Both the position numbers and the translations under genes were made by a program. Positions 54,953 through 62,645 of a stretch of DNA of 64,000 nt are shown here, in pieces. The notes beneath the pieces are model-generated. The model did not search any database. It was not told the DNA's origin and saw only the letters and a list, made by a program, of their open reading frames with translations. Origin of the DNA: Deltaproteobacteria bacterium (GTDB taxonomy: Bacteria > Myxococcota > Myxococcia > SLRQ01); NCBI GenBank assembly GCA_007130885.1, contig SLRQ01000005.1:69542-133541 (forward strand), read 5' to 3'. Each line of letters starts with the position of its first letter. Position 1 is the stretch's first letter.

Positions 54953-55929
54953 TTGCTCTTTTCTCCTTCGCCGGTAGAGCCCCCGGATATGGCGGTTCGC
55001 ATCTTGGTGTCAGCTTCCACGTTGCGGATTCGCTGAAAGTCCATGATCCCAAGGTTGCCGCTTCGGAAAGCCTCGGCCATGGCCAAGGGGACCTCCGCCT
55101 CGGCCTCCACCACCTTTGCCCGCATCTCTTCAACCCGGGCCTTCATCTCCTGCTCGGTGGCCACGGCCATGGCCCTGCGCTCCTCCGCCTTGGCCTGCGC
55201 GATGCGCATGTCGGCCTCCGCCTGGTCGCTTTGCAGCGCCGCGCCGATGTTCCGGCCGACGTCCACGTCGGCAATATCGATCGAAAGAATCTCGTAGGCC
55301 GTGCCCGAGTCCAGGCCTTTGGAGAGAACGAACTTCGAGATCTGATCGGGATTCTCGAGCACGGCCGCGTGGGACTTCGCCGATCCAATCGCGGATACCG
55401 TGCCCTCGCCGACCCTCGCCAGTATGGTCTCTTCTCCAGCGCCTCCTACGAGCCTCTCTATGTTGGCCCGGACCGTAACTCTCGCGATCGCCACCAGTTG
55501 AATGCCGTCTTGAGCCACCGCGGCTACCTTGGGCGTCTCTATGACCTTGGGGTTCACGCTGACCTGCACCGCGTGCAGCACGTCCCGGCCGGCGAGATCA
55601 ATCGCGGCGGCTTGCTGCCACGGTAGATTAATCCGCGCGCGCGTCGCCGAGATGAGGGCCGTGACTACTCGGCCGACGTTGCCGCCGGCGAGCACGTGAG
55701 CCTCCATCTGACTGATGTCCAAGGACACGCCCGCCTTGGTCGCGCTGATTAGAGGCTGAATGACCTCCCTAGGGTTCACCTTTCGAAGGCGCATGCCGAT
55801 GAGCGTGCGGATCTTGACGTGAACTCCGGAGAACAGGGCCGTGATCCACAGCCCTACCGGGACGAAGTGAAAGAACAGCCATATGATGACGATGGCGGCT
55901 ATGCCGCCGCCTACCAGAATCAGCTCCAT
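54949..55929 (-). CDS. floA: Flotillin-like protein FloA
   Basis: FloA organises membrane microdomains and supports signalling and secretion. The 326-residue protein has one N-terminal membrane segment ([24 protein letters not shown]), the conserved [64 protein letters not shown], and the [25 protein letters not shown] coiled coil typical of the PHB family. It follows nfeD by 48 bases; nfeD-floA pairing is a widely seen arrangement. Confidence 0.96.
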   Translation of the reverse strand: MELILVGGGIAAIVIIWLFFHFVPVGLWITALFSGVHVKIRTLIGMRLRKVNPREVIQPLISATKAGVSLDISQMEAHVLAGGNVGRVVTALISATRARINLPWQQAAAIDLAGRDVLHAVQVSVNPKVIETPKVAAVAQDGIQLVAIARVTVRANIERLVGGAGEETILARVGEGTVSAIGSAKSHAAVLENPDQISKFVLSKGLDSGTAYEILSIDIADVDVGRNIGAALQSDQAEADMRIAQAKAEERRAMAVATEQEMKARVEEMRAKVVEAEAEVPLAMAEAFRSGNLGIMDFQRIRNVEADTKMRTAISGGSTGEGEKSK

Positions 55930-55977
55930 TGATGCCTCCGAAGTTGTGCGCTGCTCGAGGTACGGTAAAGGTGCAGG

Positions 55978-57417
55978 CTATCCCTCGTTGTCCGAGTTGT
56001 CGATGGGCCGCACCACTCGGCGCGTCCCGGTATCCTCTATGACCTCGACGAGGGTGCCCTCCGGCACGTATGTGCCCTCGGTTACGACGTCCAAGGGGGC
56101 GCCATCGACGCGTATGGTGCCCGAGGGGCGAAGATCGGTTGCCGCCACGCCTTGGCGTCCCAGGTATGACGCTCTCTCTTCCTTGCCCCAAGGTGGACCC
56201 ACCGCCTGTGCATCATGGGGCTCGCCCGTCGCGGAAGAGAAGAGAACCAACCCCGCGAAGAACCGGTTCTTCGGGAGGTAGGTGAGCATGGCCCACGCGC
56301 CGGCGAGCATCATCAGAAGCGAGACCCCGACAACGTAAAACGCTCGGGTAGCTTCGCCGGGCAGGCCCCATGAGCTCATCCGCGAGAGAAAGAGGCCGGT
56401 GACGAAGGAGGCCAGTCCCAAGAGGCCCAGCACGCCGAACCCCGGCAGTATGAACACCTCGGCAGCCATGAGAGCGATGCCGATCCCTACGAGAATGGCG
56501 CTCTCCCAGCCGGCGAGACCGGCCAGGTGATGACCCCAGAAGTACAAGCCCAGGCACACGATGGCCACCGAGCCGCCGATCCCCCATCCCGGCGACTGCA
56601 GCTCGAAGAAGAGGCCGAGGAAGCCAAGCGACATCAGCAGCGATGCCACCACGGGGTTCGTAAGGAAGCGAACCAGGCGTTCGGCGAGAGACGGCTCGGA
56701 CTGGACCACCGAGGTGGTGGGTGGTGCCAGCGCGCCGACTAGGCTGTCGAGGGAGTCGACTGCTCCGTCGGCCATGCCGAGGGCGATGGCCCGATCCGCG
56801 GTCAGCGTGAGCAGGCGTCCCTCCGCGATGATGCCCTCGATCTCCACGGACTCGTCGACCATGGCCTTTGCCAGAATGGGGTCGCGGCCGCGTCGCTCGG
56901 CGGTCGCGGCGAATGCCGTGCGTAGAGCCGAGACCATCTTCTCGCCGGCCATCTCGCCGGTTCCCATCACCGGGGCCGCGGCTCCCATGGATGAGCCGGG
57001 GACCATGTAGATCTGCTCGGCGGCCAGGGCGATCAATGCGCCCGCCGAGAAGGCCTGCCGGTTGACCAGCGCGAGTGTGGGCAGCGGTGCGTCGAGAAGC
57101 AGATCCTTGATCTCGAGCGCCGCGTCGACGCGGCCGCCCGGAGTGTTGATTTGCAAAACGACGGCTCCCGCGCCGTCGTCCCGCGCCGACGCCAGCGTTC
57201 GCCGAAGGTAAGCGGCAAGACCAAGGTCTATCTCTCCCTCGACCGATGCCACGTACAGCGGACCCTCGGCGGCTCGCGGCAACCTTTCGGCGTCCCGTGC
57301 CCCCTCCGGCACCACGCCCGGCTCCACGGCGGGAGAAGAGATCTCACCGCCCGCTTGAGTAGCGGCGATCGAAAGCGCCCCCGTGGCAAAGAAGCAAAGT
57401 GCAAGTGCTCGCAGCAT
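55978..57417 (-). CDS. nfeD: NfeD-family membrane serine protease (ClpP-like)
   Basis: A 479-residue membrane protein, start at ATG 57417 with GGGAG upstream. It has a signal peptide, then a ClpP/SDH-type serine peptidase domain: VLQINTPGGRVDAALEIKD, NRQAFSAGALIALAA with the nucleophile Ser, and GEMAGEKMVSALR with the general-base Lys. Four or more membrane segments follow (LLMSLGFLGLFFELQSPG, IGGSVAIVCLGLYFWG, AILVGIGIALMAAEVFILPG, FYVVGVSLLMMLAGAWAML), then an OB-fold NfeD domain (LGRQGVAATDLRPSGTIRVDGAPLDVVTEG). It is the full-length type that pairs with FloA. Confidence 0.93.
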   Translation of the reverse strand: MLRALALCFFATGALSIAATQAGGEISSPAVEPGVVPEGARDAERLPRAAEGPLYVASVEGEIDLGLAAYLRRTLASARDDGAGAVVLQINTPGGRVDAALEIKDLLLDAPLPTLALVNRQAFSAGALIALAAEQIYMVPGSSMGAAAPVMGTGEMAGEKMVSALRTAFAATAERRGRDPILAKAMVDESVEIEGIIAEGRLLTLTADRAIALGMADGAVDSLDSLVGALAPPTTSVVQSEPSLAERLVRFLTNPVVASLLMSLGFLGLFFELQSPGWGIGGSVAIVCLGLYFWGHHLAGLAGWESAILVGIGIALMAAEVFILPGFGVLGLLGLASFVTGLFLSRMSSWGLPGEATRAFYVVGVSLLMMLAGAWAMLTYLPKNRFFAGLVLFSSATGEPHDAQAVGPPWGKEERASYLGRQGVAATDLRPSGTIRVDGAPLDVVTEGTYVPEGTLVEVIEDTGTRRVVRPIDNSDNEG

Positions 57418-57916
57418 GTGACTCTCCCGGCGCTCATGGCTTGCCCGCATTGATGCACCGCCGGCCCATGACGCCGCATCGCAGCATCGAACAGCGGGAG
57501 AAATGATGCAAGATCAATGTGAGCTGTGGAAGCTCTGCCTAAAACCAGGAAGAGGCGAGCGCAAAGTAGGCCGTCTGAATCATCCATCGGGCGTGCTTGC
57601 ACTACTTCGAGCGCGGAGATGGCGAGTGGGCGCTCGGATCGCGGCATGTCTCTTCAGATTTAGGCGCGCGTCAACTAGAGGCACCTAATGCCTTCGCGCG
57701 ATATTCCCCACAGATCGAGCGAGGACGACACTCACTGCTCCAAGTAGTAAACCATGGCGGCAGTCTAGCTCTCTGCTTGACCTTCACGCCTTTACTGATC
57801 TCAATATGCCAACGAGGTTCGATAATTTCCGTCAACTGAAGTTTATGGAAGCAGCGGTGGCAACTCCTTATCGAGGCAGAAGCAGTGACAACCAGCGCCA
57901 AACGGCATTGCAAGAC
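57418..57916. other. Transition region, falling GC, no gene recognised
   Basis: About 500 bases between the nfeD start and the first membrane-protein gene. The first half is still GC-rich; from about 57700 AT content rises. Small frames occur, but none has a ribosome site or recognisable composition. It could hold the promoter of either neighbour. I saw no tRNA or attachment repeat. Confidence 0.4.
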
Positions 57917-58756
57917 ATGAGTTCGAAACGCACTCCTTCCATGCGACCGCTGCGTTACCTTGCGGCGGATTTGGCTTTCTCGATGGGAATCGCCATCGTC
58001 GCGGGATGCTGGATTCTGTGGTGGCTGATTGAGACTCATCATCTAGAACCGTTGCCGACCAATACGCCAAGCACGATGCATGCCATTTTTGGTGAATACC
58101 AAATCATTGAGAAGTGGCAACATCGATTTCTGCTTGCAGGTGCAATAGCCTCCGGGGGTATTGCATTCATCAAACGGTACATGGATGTTCCTGTAAGACA
58201 CATCTACGCTCCCCTTCTTCTGTGTCTTGGTCTGCTACTGATGTACTTCGAGGATGTTTACAATACAAGACATCTCCTCGCCGATCTAACGACTTCCTGG
58301 GTTTTTCAAGAGGAGCTGACGAGGCGAAACTGGGTTCGCATTTTAACAGAGTTCACATACTATGGATTCATAGCGATGTTCATGCTTGGAGCGGCTGCTT
58401 TTGGCTGGCGGTTTGTTAGAAGCAATGCTCGAGTGAAGGGTTACTTTGTTTTGGGGTACTCTTGCTATGCTTTAGCTTCACTCGCCTCTGCATCGAGATA
58501 TATCGGAGATTGGTATGACAAGGCCGGCGCGTTCCTGATGTCAGTAATGCCGTCAGCTCTCTCCCGAGACATCGATAAGATGGAGGGCTGGCTGGATGAA
58601 TATCCTGCAGCTTTTTGGCTCATTGACTTTGCCGTAGAGGAAAGCGTTGAGATGTTCGCTGCTTCATCACTTCTAGCAGGAATCATAGCCTTCGGTATTA
58701 GTTCATCCATCATGATGGCGGGGAGTTTCTGGCGGCAGCAGAAGACTGCGGGATAA
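57917..58756 (+). CDS. Polytopic membrane protein of unknown function
   Basis: A 279-residue membrane protein that I do not recognise. From ATG 57917 the first hydrophobic segment (YLAADLAFSMGIAIVAGCWILWWLI) begins after a few residues; at least five more are visible (FLLAGAIASGGIAFI, IYAPLLLCLGLLLMYF, YYGFIAMFMLGAAAFGWRF, GYFVLGYSCYALASLASA, MFAASSLLAGIIAFGI). A loop FQEELTRRNWVRILTEFTYY contains charged residues. Starts at 57806 and 57845 are also possible. Codon use and GC are clearly lower than upstream genes. It precedes the next membrane protein closely, suggesting a pair acting in envelope glycan or lipid work. Confidence 0.6.
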   Translation: MSSKRTPSMRPLRYLAADLAFSMGIAIVAGCWILWWLIETHHLEPLPTNTPSTMHAIFGEYQIIEKWQHRFLLAGAIASGGIAFIKRYMDVPVRHIYAPLLLCLGLLLMYFEDVYNTRHLLADLTTSWVFQEELTRRNWVRILTEFTYYGFIAMFMLGAAAFGWRFVRSNARVKGYFVLGYSCYALASLASASRYIGDWYDKAGAFLMSVMPSALSRDIDKMEGWLDEYPAAFWLIDFAVEESVEMFAASSLLAGIIAFGISSSIMMAGSFWRQQKTAG

Positions 58757-58765
58757 ACCTTGAGT

Positions 58766-60025
58766 ATGGAATGCCAAGATCGAGTAACGTCACGCCGAAA
58801 TCAAAACGTTGCCGTGCTGCTCGGTCTCCTAGTGCTGGCATCTTCAGTGGTTTATATTAATAAGGCCGTTACATCAGTTCATACGTGGCAAGCCACGCAC
58901 TGGCTATTCGCATTTCATGATGGATATTTCTCGCGCGCCCTAGTAGGCTCATTCATCAAAACGTTTTTGCCGCAACACTATGGCTCCTATGCGTTCATAT
59001 CCGTGTCCGCATGGATGGTGCAACTACTGGTTGCCACCTTGTTAGCAATATTGGCCTATCGTTATTGGCTGATAAAGCGTGACGTCGAAAGCTTGCTGGT
59101 TGGCGGCTTGCTGCTGCTCTCATCCGGTACGTTGAGGTATTTCGGTATGGCGGCGGGTGTTCTTGATCAAATCGGGTACTTGTTAGTGCTCCTCGTCCTT
59201 ATCGGGATTTGGGGACTTAGGCCAAAATGGCAGTGGGTTACAGTTCTGTTCGCATCACTGATATTGGTTCTGATTCATGAAGCCTTCATTCTTCTCATCG
59301 CGCCAGTCATGGCGGCGTCTGTGTTGGTGGTTCAAAGCATTAATATGAATTGCAAGGATAGTAATAAGCTCGTTGCTGTTTCAGTTTGCGTTCTCGTTCC
59401 GGGCGCTGTACTGGCCTCGCTAATGTTGACAGCGGGGCGTAGCGACTTTTCAGAGTTTCCCGCGGCTCTTCGCCACCTGCAGGAGCAGTCGGATTTTCCA
59501 GTATCCTTGTACGCTCTTATGGTGCAGTTTCGCGATGTTAGTGCAAATATAGGATGGACCACATTTAGGCTTCTGGAGACCGGTCGCATTCCAAGTGTAT
59601 TCATTGCCATAATGGTTTTGCTGCCATCGCTGATTGTTGGTCTTGCGGTAGTTATTAATGGGTTTCGATTAATTGACAGGAGCTATGGGAGCGGATCGTC
59701 GAAGTTGAGCAGGTTCGTATGCCTGGCGTGCTGCTTGATGCCTTTACTATTATTGGTAATTGGTCATGACTATCCGCGTTGGATGGCTAGTTCGATACTG
59801 AATCTATTCATAGTCGGCATGACAGTCGCGATACAGAGCGCTGCAAGGGACCACAATCCAAAAAGCAGTGGGATCGATTTCCCCTTGACCAGATGGTTCG
59901 TTGGTGCAGCAATTGGTTTGTCTCTGCTCACGGGTCCAGTTTGCAATATGTTTGCTCCGACCAGGATGAACGTGGTGGTGTGGCTGTTTAGGAGGCTGCT
60001 CTCCTGGTTGGCTGAGCTAAGCTGA
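58766..60025 (+). CDS. Polytopic membrane protein, candidate GT-C-like glycosyltransferase
   Basis: A 419-residue protein with about ten membrane segments, typical of lipid-linked-sugar transferases, flippases or polymerases. Near residues 48-62 the loop HWLFAFHDGYFSRALVGSF precedes a long hydrophobic stretch, and IHEAFILLIAPVMAAS may be a further conserved loop. Similar loops after the first membrane segment occur in GT-C-type transferases, but a clear metal-binding D/E motif cannot be confirmed. It begins at ATG 58766 (TTG 58760 possible), 9 bases after the previous gene. Convergent with the arabinose-precursor cassette, which suggests an arabinosyl or related transfer role; this is inference. 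Confidence 0.55.
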   Translation: MECQDRVTSRRNQNVAVLLGLLVLASSVVYINKAVTSVHTWQATHWLFAFHDGYFSRALVGSFIKTFLPQHYGSYAFISVSAWMVQLLVATLLAILAYRYWLIKRDVESLLVGGLLLLSSGTLRYFGMAAGVLDQIGYLLVLLVLIGIWGLRPKWQWVTVLFASLILVLIHEAFILLIAPVMAASVLVVQSINMNCKDSNKLVAVSVCVLVPGAVLASLMLTAGRSDFSEFPAALRHLQEQSDFPVSLYALMVQFRDVSANIGWTTFRLLETGRIPSVFIAIMVLLPSLIVGLAVVINGFRLIDRSYGSGSSKLSRFVCLACCLMPLLLLVIGHDYPRWMASSILNLFIVGMTVAIQSAARDHNPKSSGIDFPLTRWFVGAAIGLSLLTGPVCNMFAPTRMNVVVWLFRRLLSWLAELS

Positions 60026-60080
60026 CCTCGAAAGAGTCGATATATTAGCGCGCCCGGGCAATTGCTTTACTGGAAAGACG

Positions 60081-60818
60081 CTAGAGGCGGAGGCGCTTGA
60101 AGATGCGCTCTGGAAGTAGGCGTATTGCAAGCATTATCCAGTACCAGTACGAAGGTGCGTAAAGCACGTCAACGGGGCGATCGAGTGCCTTGTCGATGCG
60201 AATGGCCACGCGATCTCTGCTTGCGTGGAGAGGACTCTTTTCGAGGTGCGCGGTCATGGGAGTATCAACGATTCCGGGCTTGACGGTGATGACTGATACT
60301 CCCCGGCCGGCTAAACGGCTGCGAAGGCCCGAGAGAAACTCTGTCAAGGCAGCTTTGGCGGAACCGTAGACATAGTTGCTTTGCCGGCCGCGATCGCCGG
60401 CGACGGATGATATCGCTGCAAGTATGCCGTGGCCTTGATGCTCGAATCTGTTAGCCAGATGAGTCAGCATGGATGCAGCGCTTATGAAATTTATTTGGAA
60501 ATCAGATTCCACGATGCGGAAGTCATGCTGAGCATCGTTTTGCGGTGTTAGACGACCGTGACAGATGAGCGCGATGTCCAGACCATTCAGAATGTGGAAG
60601 GCCTTATCAATGAGGGTCGAATGTTGCTCGGTAGCAGTTAGATCGCAAGCCTCAAAATAAACTTTGGTTGCGCCGCGAACGCGGAGATCCTCGGCTATAG
60701 CGGAAAGCTTTTGCTCCGAGCGACCAAATAAAAACAAGGTATCCCCTCGTGCGGCGCGGCGTCGCGCGACGGCCTCGGCAATAGCTGAAGACGCTCCGAA
60801 GATGACGGTCTTTTTCAT
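60081..60818 (-). CDS. DprE2-like short-chain dehydrogenase
   Basis: A 245-residue SDR. In the arabinose route DprE2 reduces the 2-keto intermediate made by DprE1 to give polyprenyl-phospho-arabinofuranose. The cofactor motif is FGASSAIAEAVARRRA, and the catalytic triad is Ser (AAISSVAGDRGRQ), Tyr and Lys (NYVYGSAKAAL). KPGIVDTPMT follows. The C-terminal hydrophobic tail (WYWIMLAIRLLPERIFKRL) suggests membrane attachment as in DprE2. Start ATG 60818 overlaps the GtrA stop (ATGA), so it is coupled; the longer frame to 60977 runs into gtrA. The SDR call is secure; the DprE2 role rests on neighbours. Confidence 0.85.
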   Translation of the reverse strand: MKKTVIFGASSAIAEAVARRRAARGDTLFLFGRSEQKLSAIAEDLRVRGATKVYFEACDLTATEQHSTLIDKAFHILNGLDIALICHGRLTPQNDAQHDFRIVESDFQINFISAASMLTHLANRFEHQGHGILAAISSVAGDRGRQSNYVYGSAKAALTEFLSGLRSRLAGRGVSVITVKPGIVDTPMTAHLEKSPLHASRDRVAIRIDKALDRPVDVLYAPSYWYWIMLAIRLLPERIFKRLRL

Positions 60819-61267
60819 GGGCGAGTCTTTGAGATTTGTGTATCTAAAATGGGTCTGGAATGCTCGCGCCTCGAAAACACGTAACGTCGATCGAGCTGGA
60901 ATTTGACAGTGTAGCCTGCTGCTAGACCGATGAGGGCACCGGTTTCGCGCATTAGGTCTGTATGCCAAATATACCAAAAGCTAGCTTCGGTGACCCAGAA
61001 GATGAGGGTAGTGGGTATCGCCATCAATGTGTAGAGTGAAAACTTATAAGTGCTCGCGGAAAAGTTTCTAGAGGTATCATGAAAGATCCATCGCTTATCG
61101 AGAACATACTTAATGAGAAGACCTACGATTGTTCCAGTGAGTATCGCAAGCGTAAAGCCTCGTGTGGAGGCGTCGAACGTCAGGACTACTCGCTGCGCTG
61201 CGAGGTTTGCGATAGTTGCCATAACCGCAAACGCGGTATAGCGAACGGCCAGCGATTTAAGTGGCAT
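60815..61267 (-). CDS. GtrA-family membrane protein
   Basis: A 150-residue protein with four membrane segments, typical of GtrA, which helps move polyprenyl-linked sugars across the membrane. The parts are RYTAFAVMATIANLAAQRVVL, ILTGTIVGLLIKYVLDKRWIFHD, FSLYTLMAIPTTLIFWVTEASFWYIW and TGALIGLAAGYTVKFQLDRRYVF; YVLDKRWIF and FQLDRRYVF are the two GtrA loops. In arabinose cassettes such a protein is a candidate flippase for polyprenyl-phosphate-arabinose. It is 49 bases from dprE1 and overlaps dprE2. Confidence 0.93.
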   Translation of the reverse strand: MPLKSLAVRYTAFAVMATIANLAAQRVVLTFDASTRGFTLAILTGTIVGLLIKYVLDKRWIFHDTSRNFSASTYKFSLYTLMAIPTTLIFWVTEASFWYIWHTDLMRETGALIGLAAGYTVKFQLDRRYVFSRREHSRPILDTQISKTRP

Positions 61268-61316
61268 TTTGCTAGATGTGGGAAATAGTGGTTAACGGGT
61301 TGGTGCGCTGAAAAGG

Positions 61317-62630
61317 TCATGTAGCCGTGACGCGACGCCAAAAGGAGGATGAGAAGTTCGGGTCAATATAGGAGCTGAACTCTTTCCACGCCGGAAAAAA
61401 CTGTTGGAAGTGATGGGCCGACATTCGGTGATCCTTGGAAGGGTTCACAGCGCCGCCCGCGGAGGCGACAATGGCATCGAGATCGGCGAATAACCGAAGC
61501 GATCGAGGTCCGCGGTTTGGGAAATCAAGCGCCAGAGTGACTCCAGGACGGGGGAAGGAAAGCAGACCGGGGCCGGCCCGGTCACCGAATGTCTTGAGAA
61601 CTGCCAGGAAGGATCCTTGACGGGAGGCGGCTATCGTTTCGAGAAGTGCTCGAATAGCGGTATTGTCTTCCGTAGGAAGGACGCATTGATATTGGAAGAA
61701 CCCACGACGACCATATAGTCTATTCCAATCTGCAAGAGCATCGAGAGGATAAAAGAAAGAGGCGTACGGCATCAGCCGAGAGTTTCGGTGTCGTAGTTGA
61801 CGGTGGAAGTATAGAAAATTGAAGATGCGAGTCGTCCAGGAATTGAGAAGTCGACTCGGCAGATCGAAGGGTATTCGAAGTCCGCGTTTGGATGAGGGAT
61901 GGAGTGAATGGGATCCGTGAGCAGGCGCATGATTTCCGCGAATATAATGACCACGTCCGAGAGAGGGACCCTTCGCGAGGCAATCCAGCCAGGCTACGGT
62001 ATAGTCGAAATCGTGCTCGGATTCAGAATTGATACTAAAGAAATCCGCTAACGATCCGAACTTGATGGTCTCGGACGCTATCTGGGATGAGCTTATTCGC
62101 TTTAGGGAGATCTCGGCCCAGGTAATCAGGCCAGTGAGGCCGAGACCGCCGATTGCGGCTCGGAAATGTTCTATATTGTTACTAGGTGAGCAGAGAAGCC
62201 TGGAGCCGTCGGAGCGCAGTAGTTCAAAACATTTTATGAACCTGCCTATTGTGCCGGAACGGTGATGGTTCTTTCCGTGGACGTCGTTCGCAATAGCTCC
62301 GCCGAGAGTTACGAATTGAGTCCCTGGAGTTACGGGCAAAAACCACCCTTCGGGCACGATAGTCGCTAGGATCTCGGCGAAGGAGACGCCGGCTTCGCAG
62401 CGAAGAATCCCTGTGTCAGTGTCGAACGAGATGAAGCGATTGAGGTCTCGTGTCAGAAGCAGAGCGCCGCCATCATTCAAGCACGAGTCGCCATAGCTTC
62501 TGCCAAGGCCAAAAGGCAGAACGGAAGCAGCCTCGATGTTCGGAATTGGGTCGTGACGCCAGCAGAGAGGAATTGCCTCTTGGTCTGCGTGACTAATGCG
62601 ACCCCAGCTTTGAAAAGCAGCTTGTTTCAT
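61317..62630 (-). CDS. DprE1-like FAD-dependent oxidase
   Basis: A 437-residue FAD-linked oxidoreductase. DprE1 oxidises the 2-hydroxyl of polyprenyl-phosphoribose, the first half of its epimerisation to arabinose. The N-terminal FAD site VLPFGLGRSYGDSCLN (38-52), TLGGAIANDVHGKNHH (108-123) and IGGLGLTGLITWAEI are diagnostic. The C-terminal PSKDHRM carries the lysine equivalent to the essential Lys418 of the mycobacterial enzyme. At the position of the mycobacterial inhibitor-target Cys387 (ICVDFP) this protein reads LALDFP, so the cysteine is absent. It starts 15 bases after the HAD-UbiA gene. Confidence 0.9.
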   Translation of the reverse strand: MKQAAFQSWGRISHADQEAIPLCWRHDPIPNIEAASVLPFGLGRSYGDSCLNDGGALLLTRDLNRFISFDTDTGILRCEAGVSFAEILATIVPEGWFLPVTPGTQFVTLGGAIANDVHGKNHHRSGTIGRFIKCFELLRSDGSRLLCSPSNNIEHFRAAIGGLGLTGLITWAEISLKRISSSQIASETIKFGSLADFFSINSESEHDFDYTVAWLDCLAKGPSLGRGHYIRGNHAPAHGSHSLHPSSKRGLRIPFDLPSRLLNSWTTRIFNFLYFHRQLRHRNSRLMPYASFFYPLDALADWNRLYGRRGFFQYQCVLPTEDNTAIRALLETIAASRQGSFLAVLKTFGDRAGPGLLSFPRPGVTLALDFPNRGPRSLRLFADLDAIVASAGGAVNPSKDHRMSAHHFQQFFPAWKEFSSYIDPNFSSSFWRRVTAT

Positions 62631-62645
62631 TGTAATCGCGTAGGC

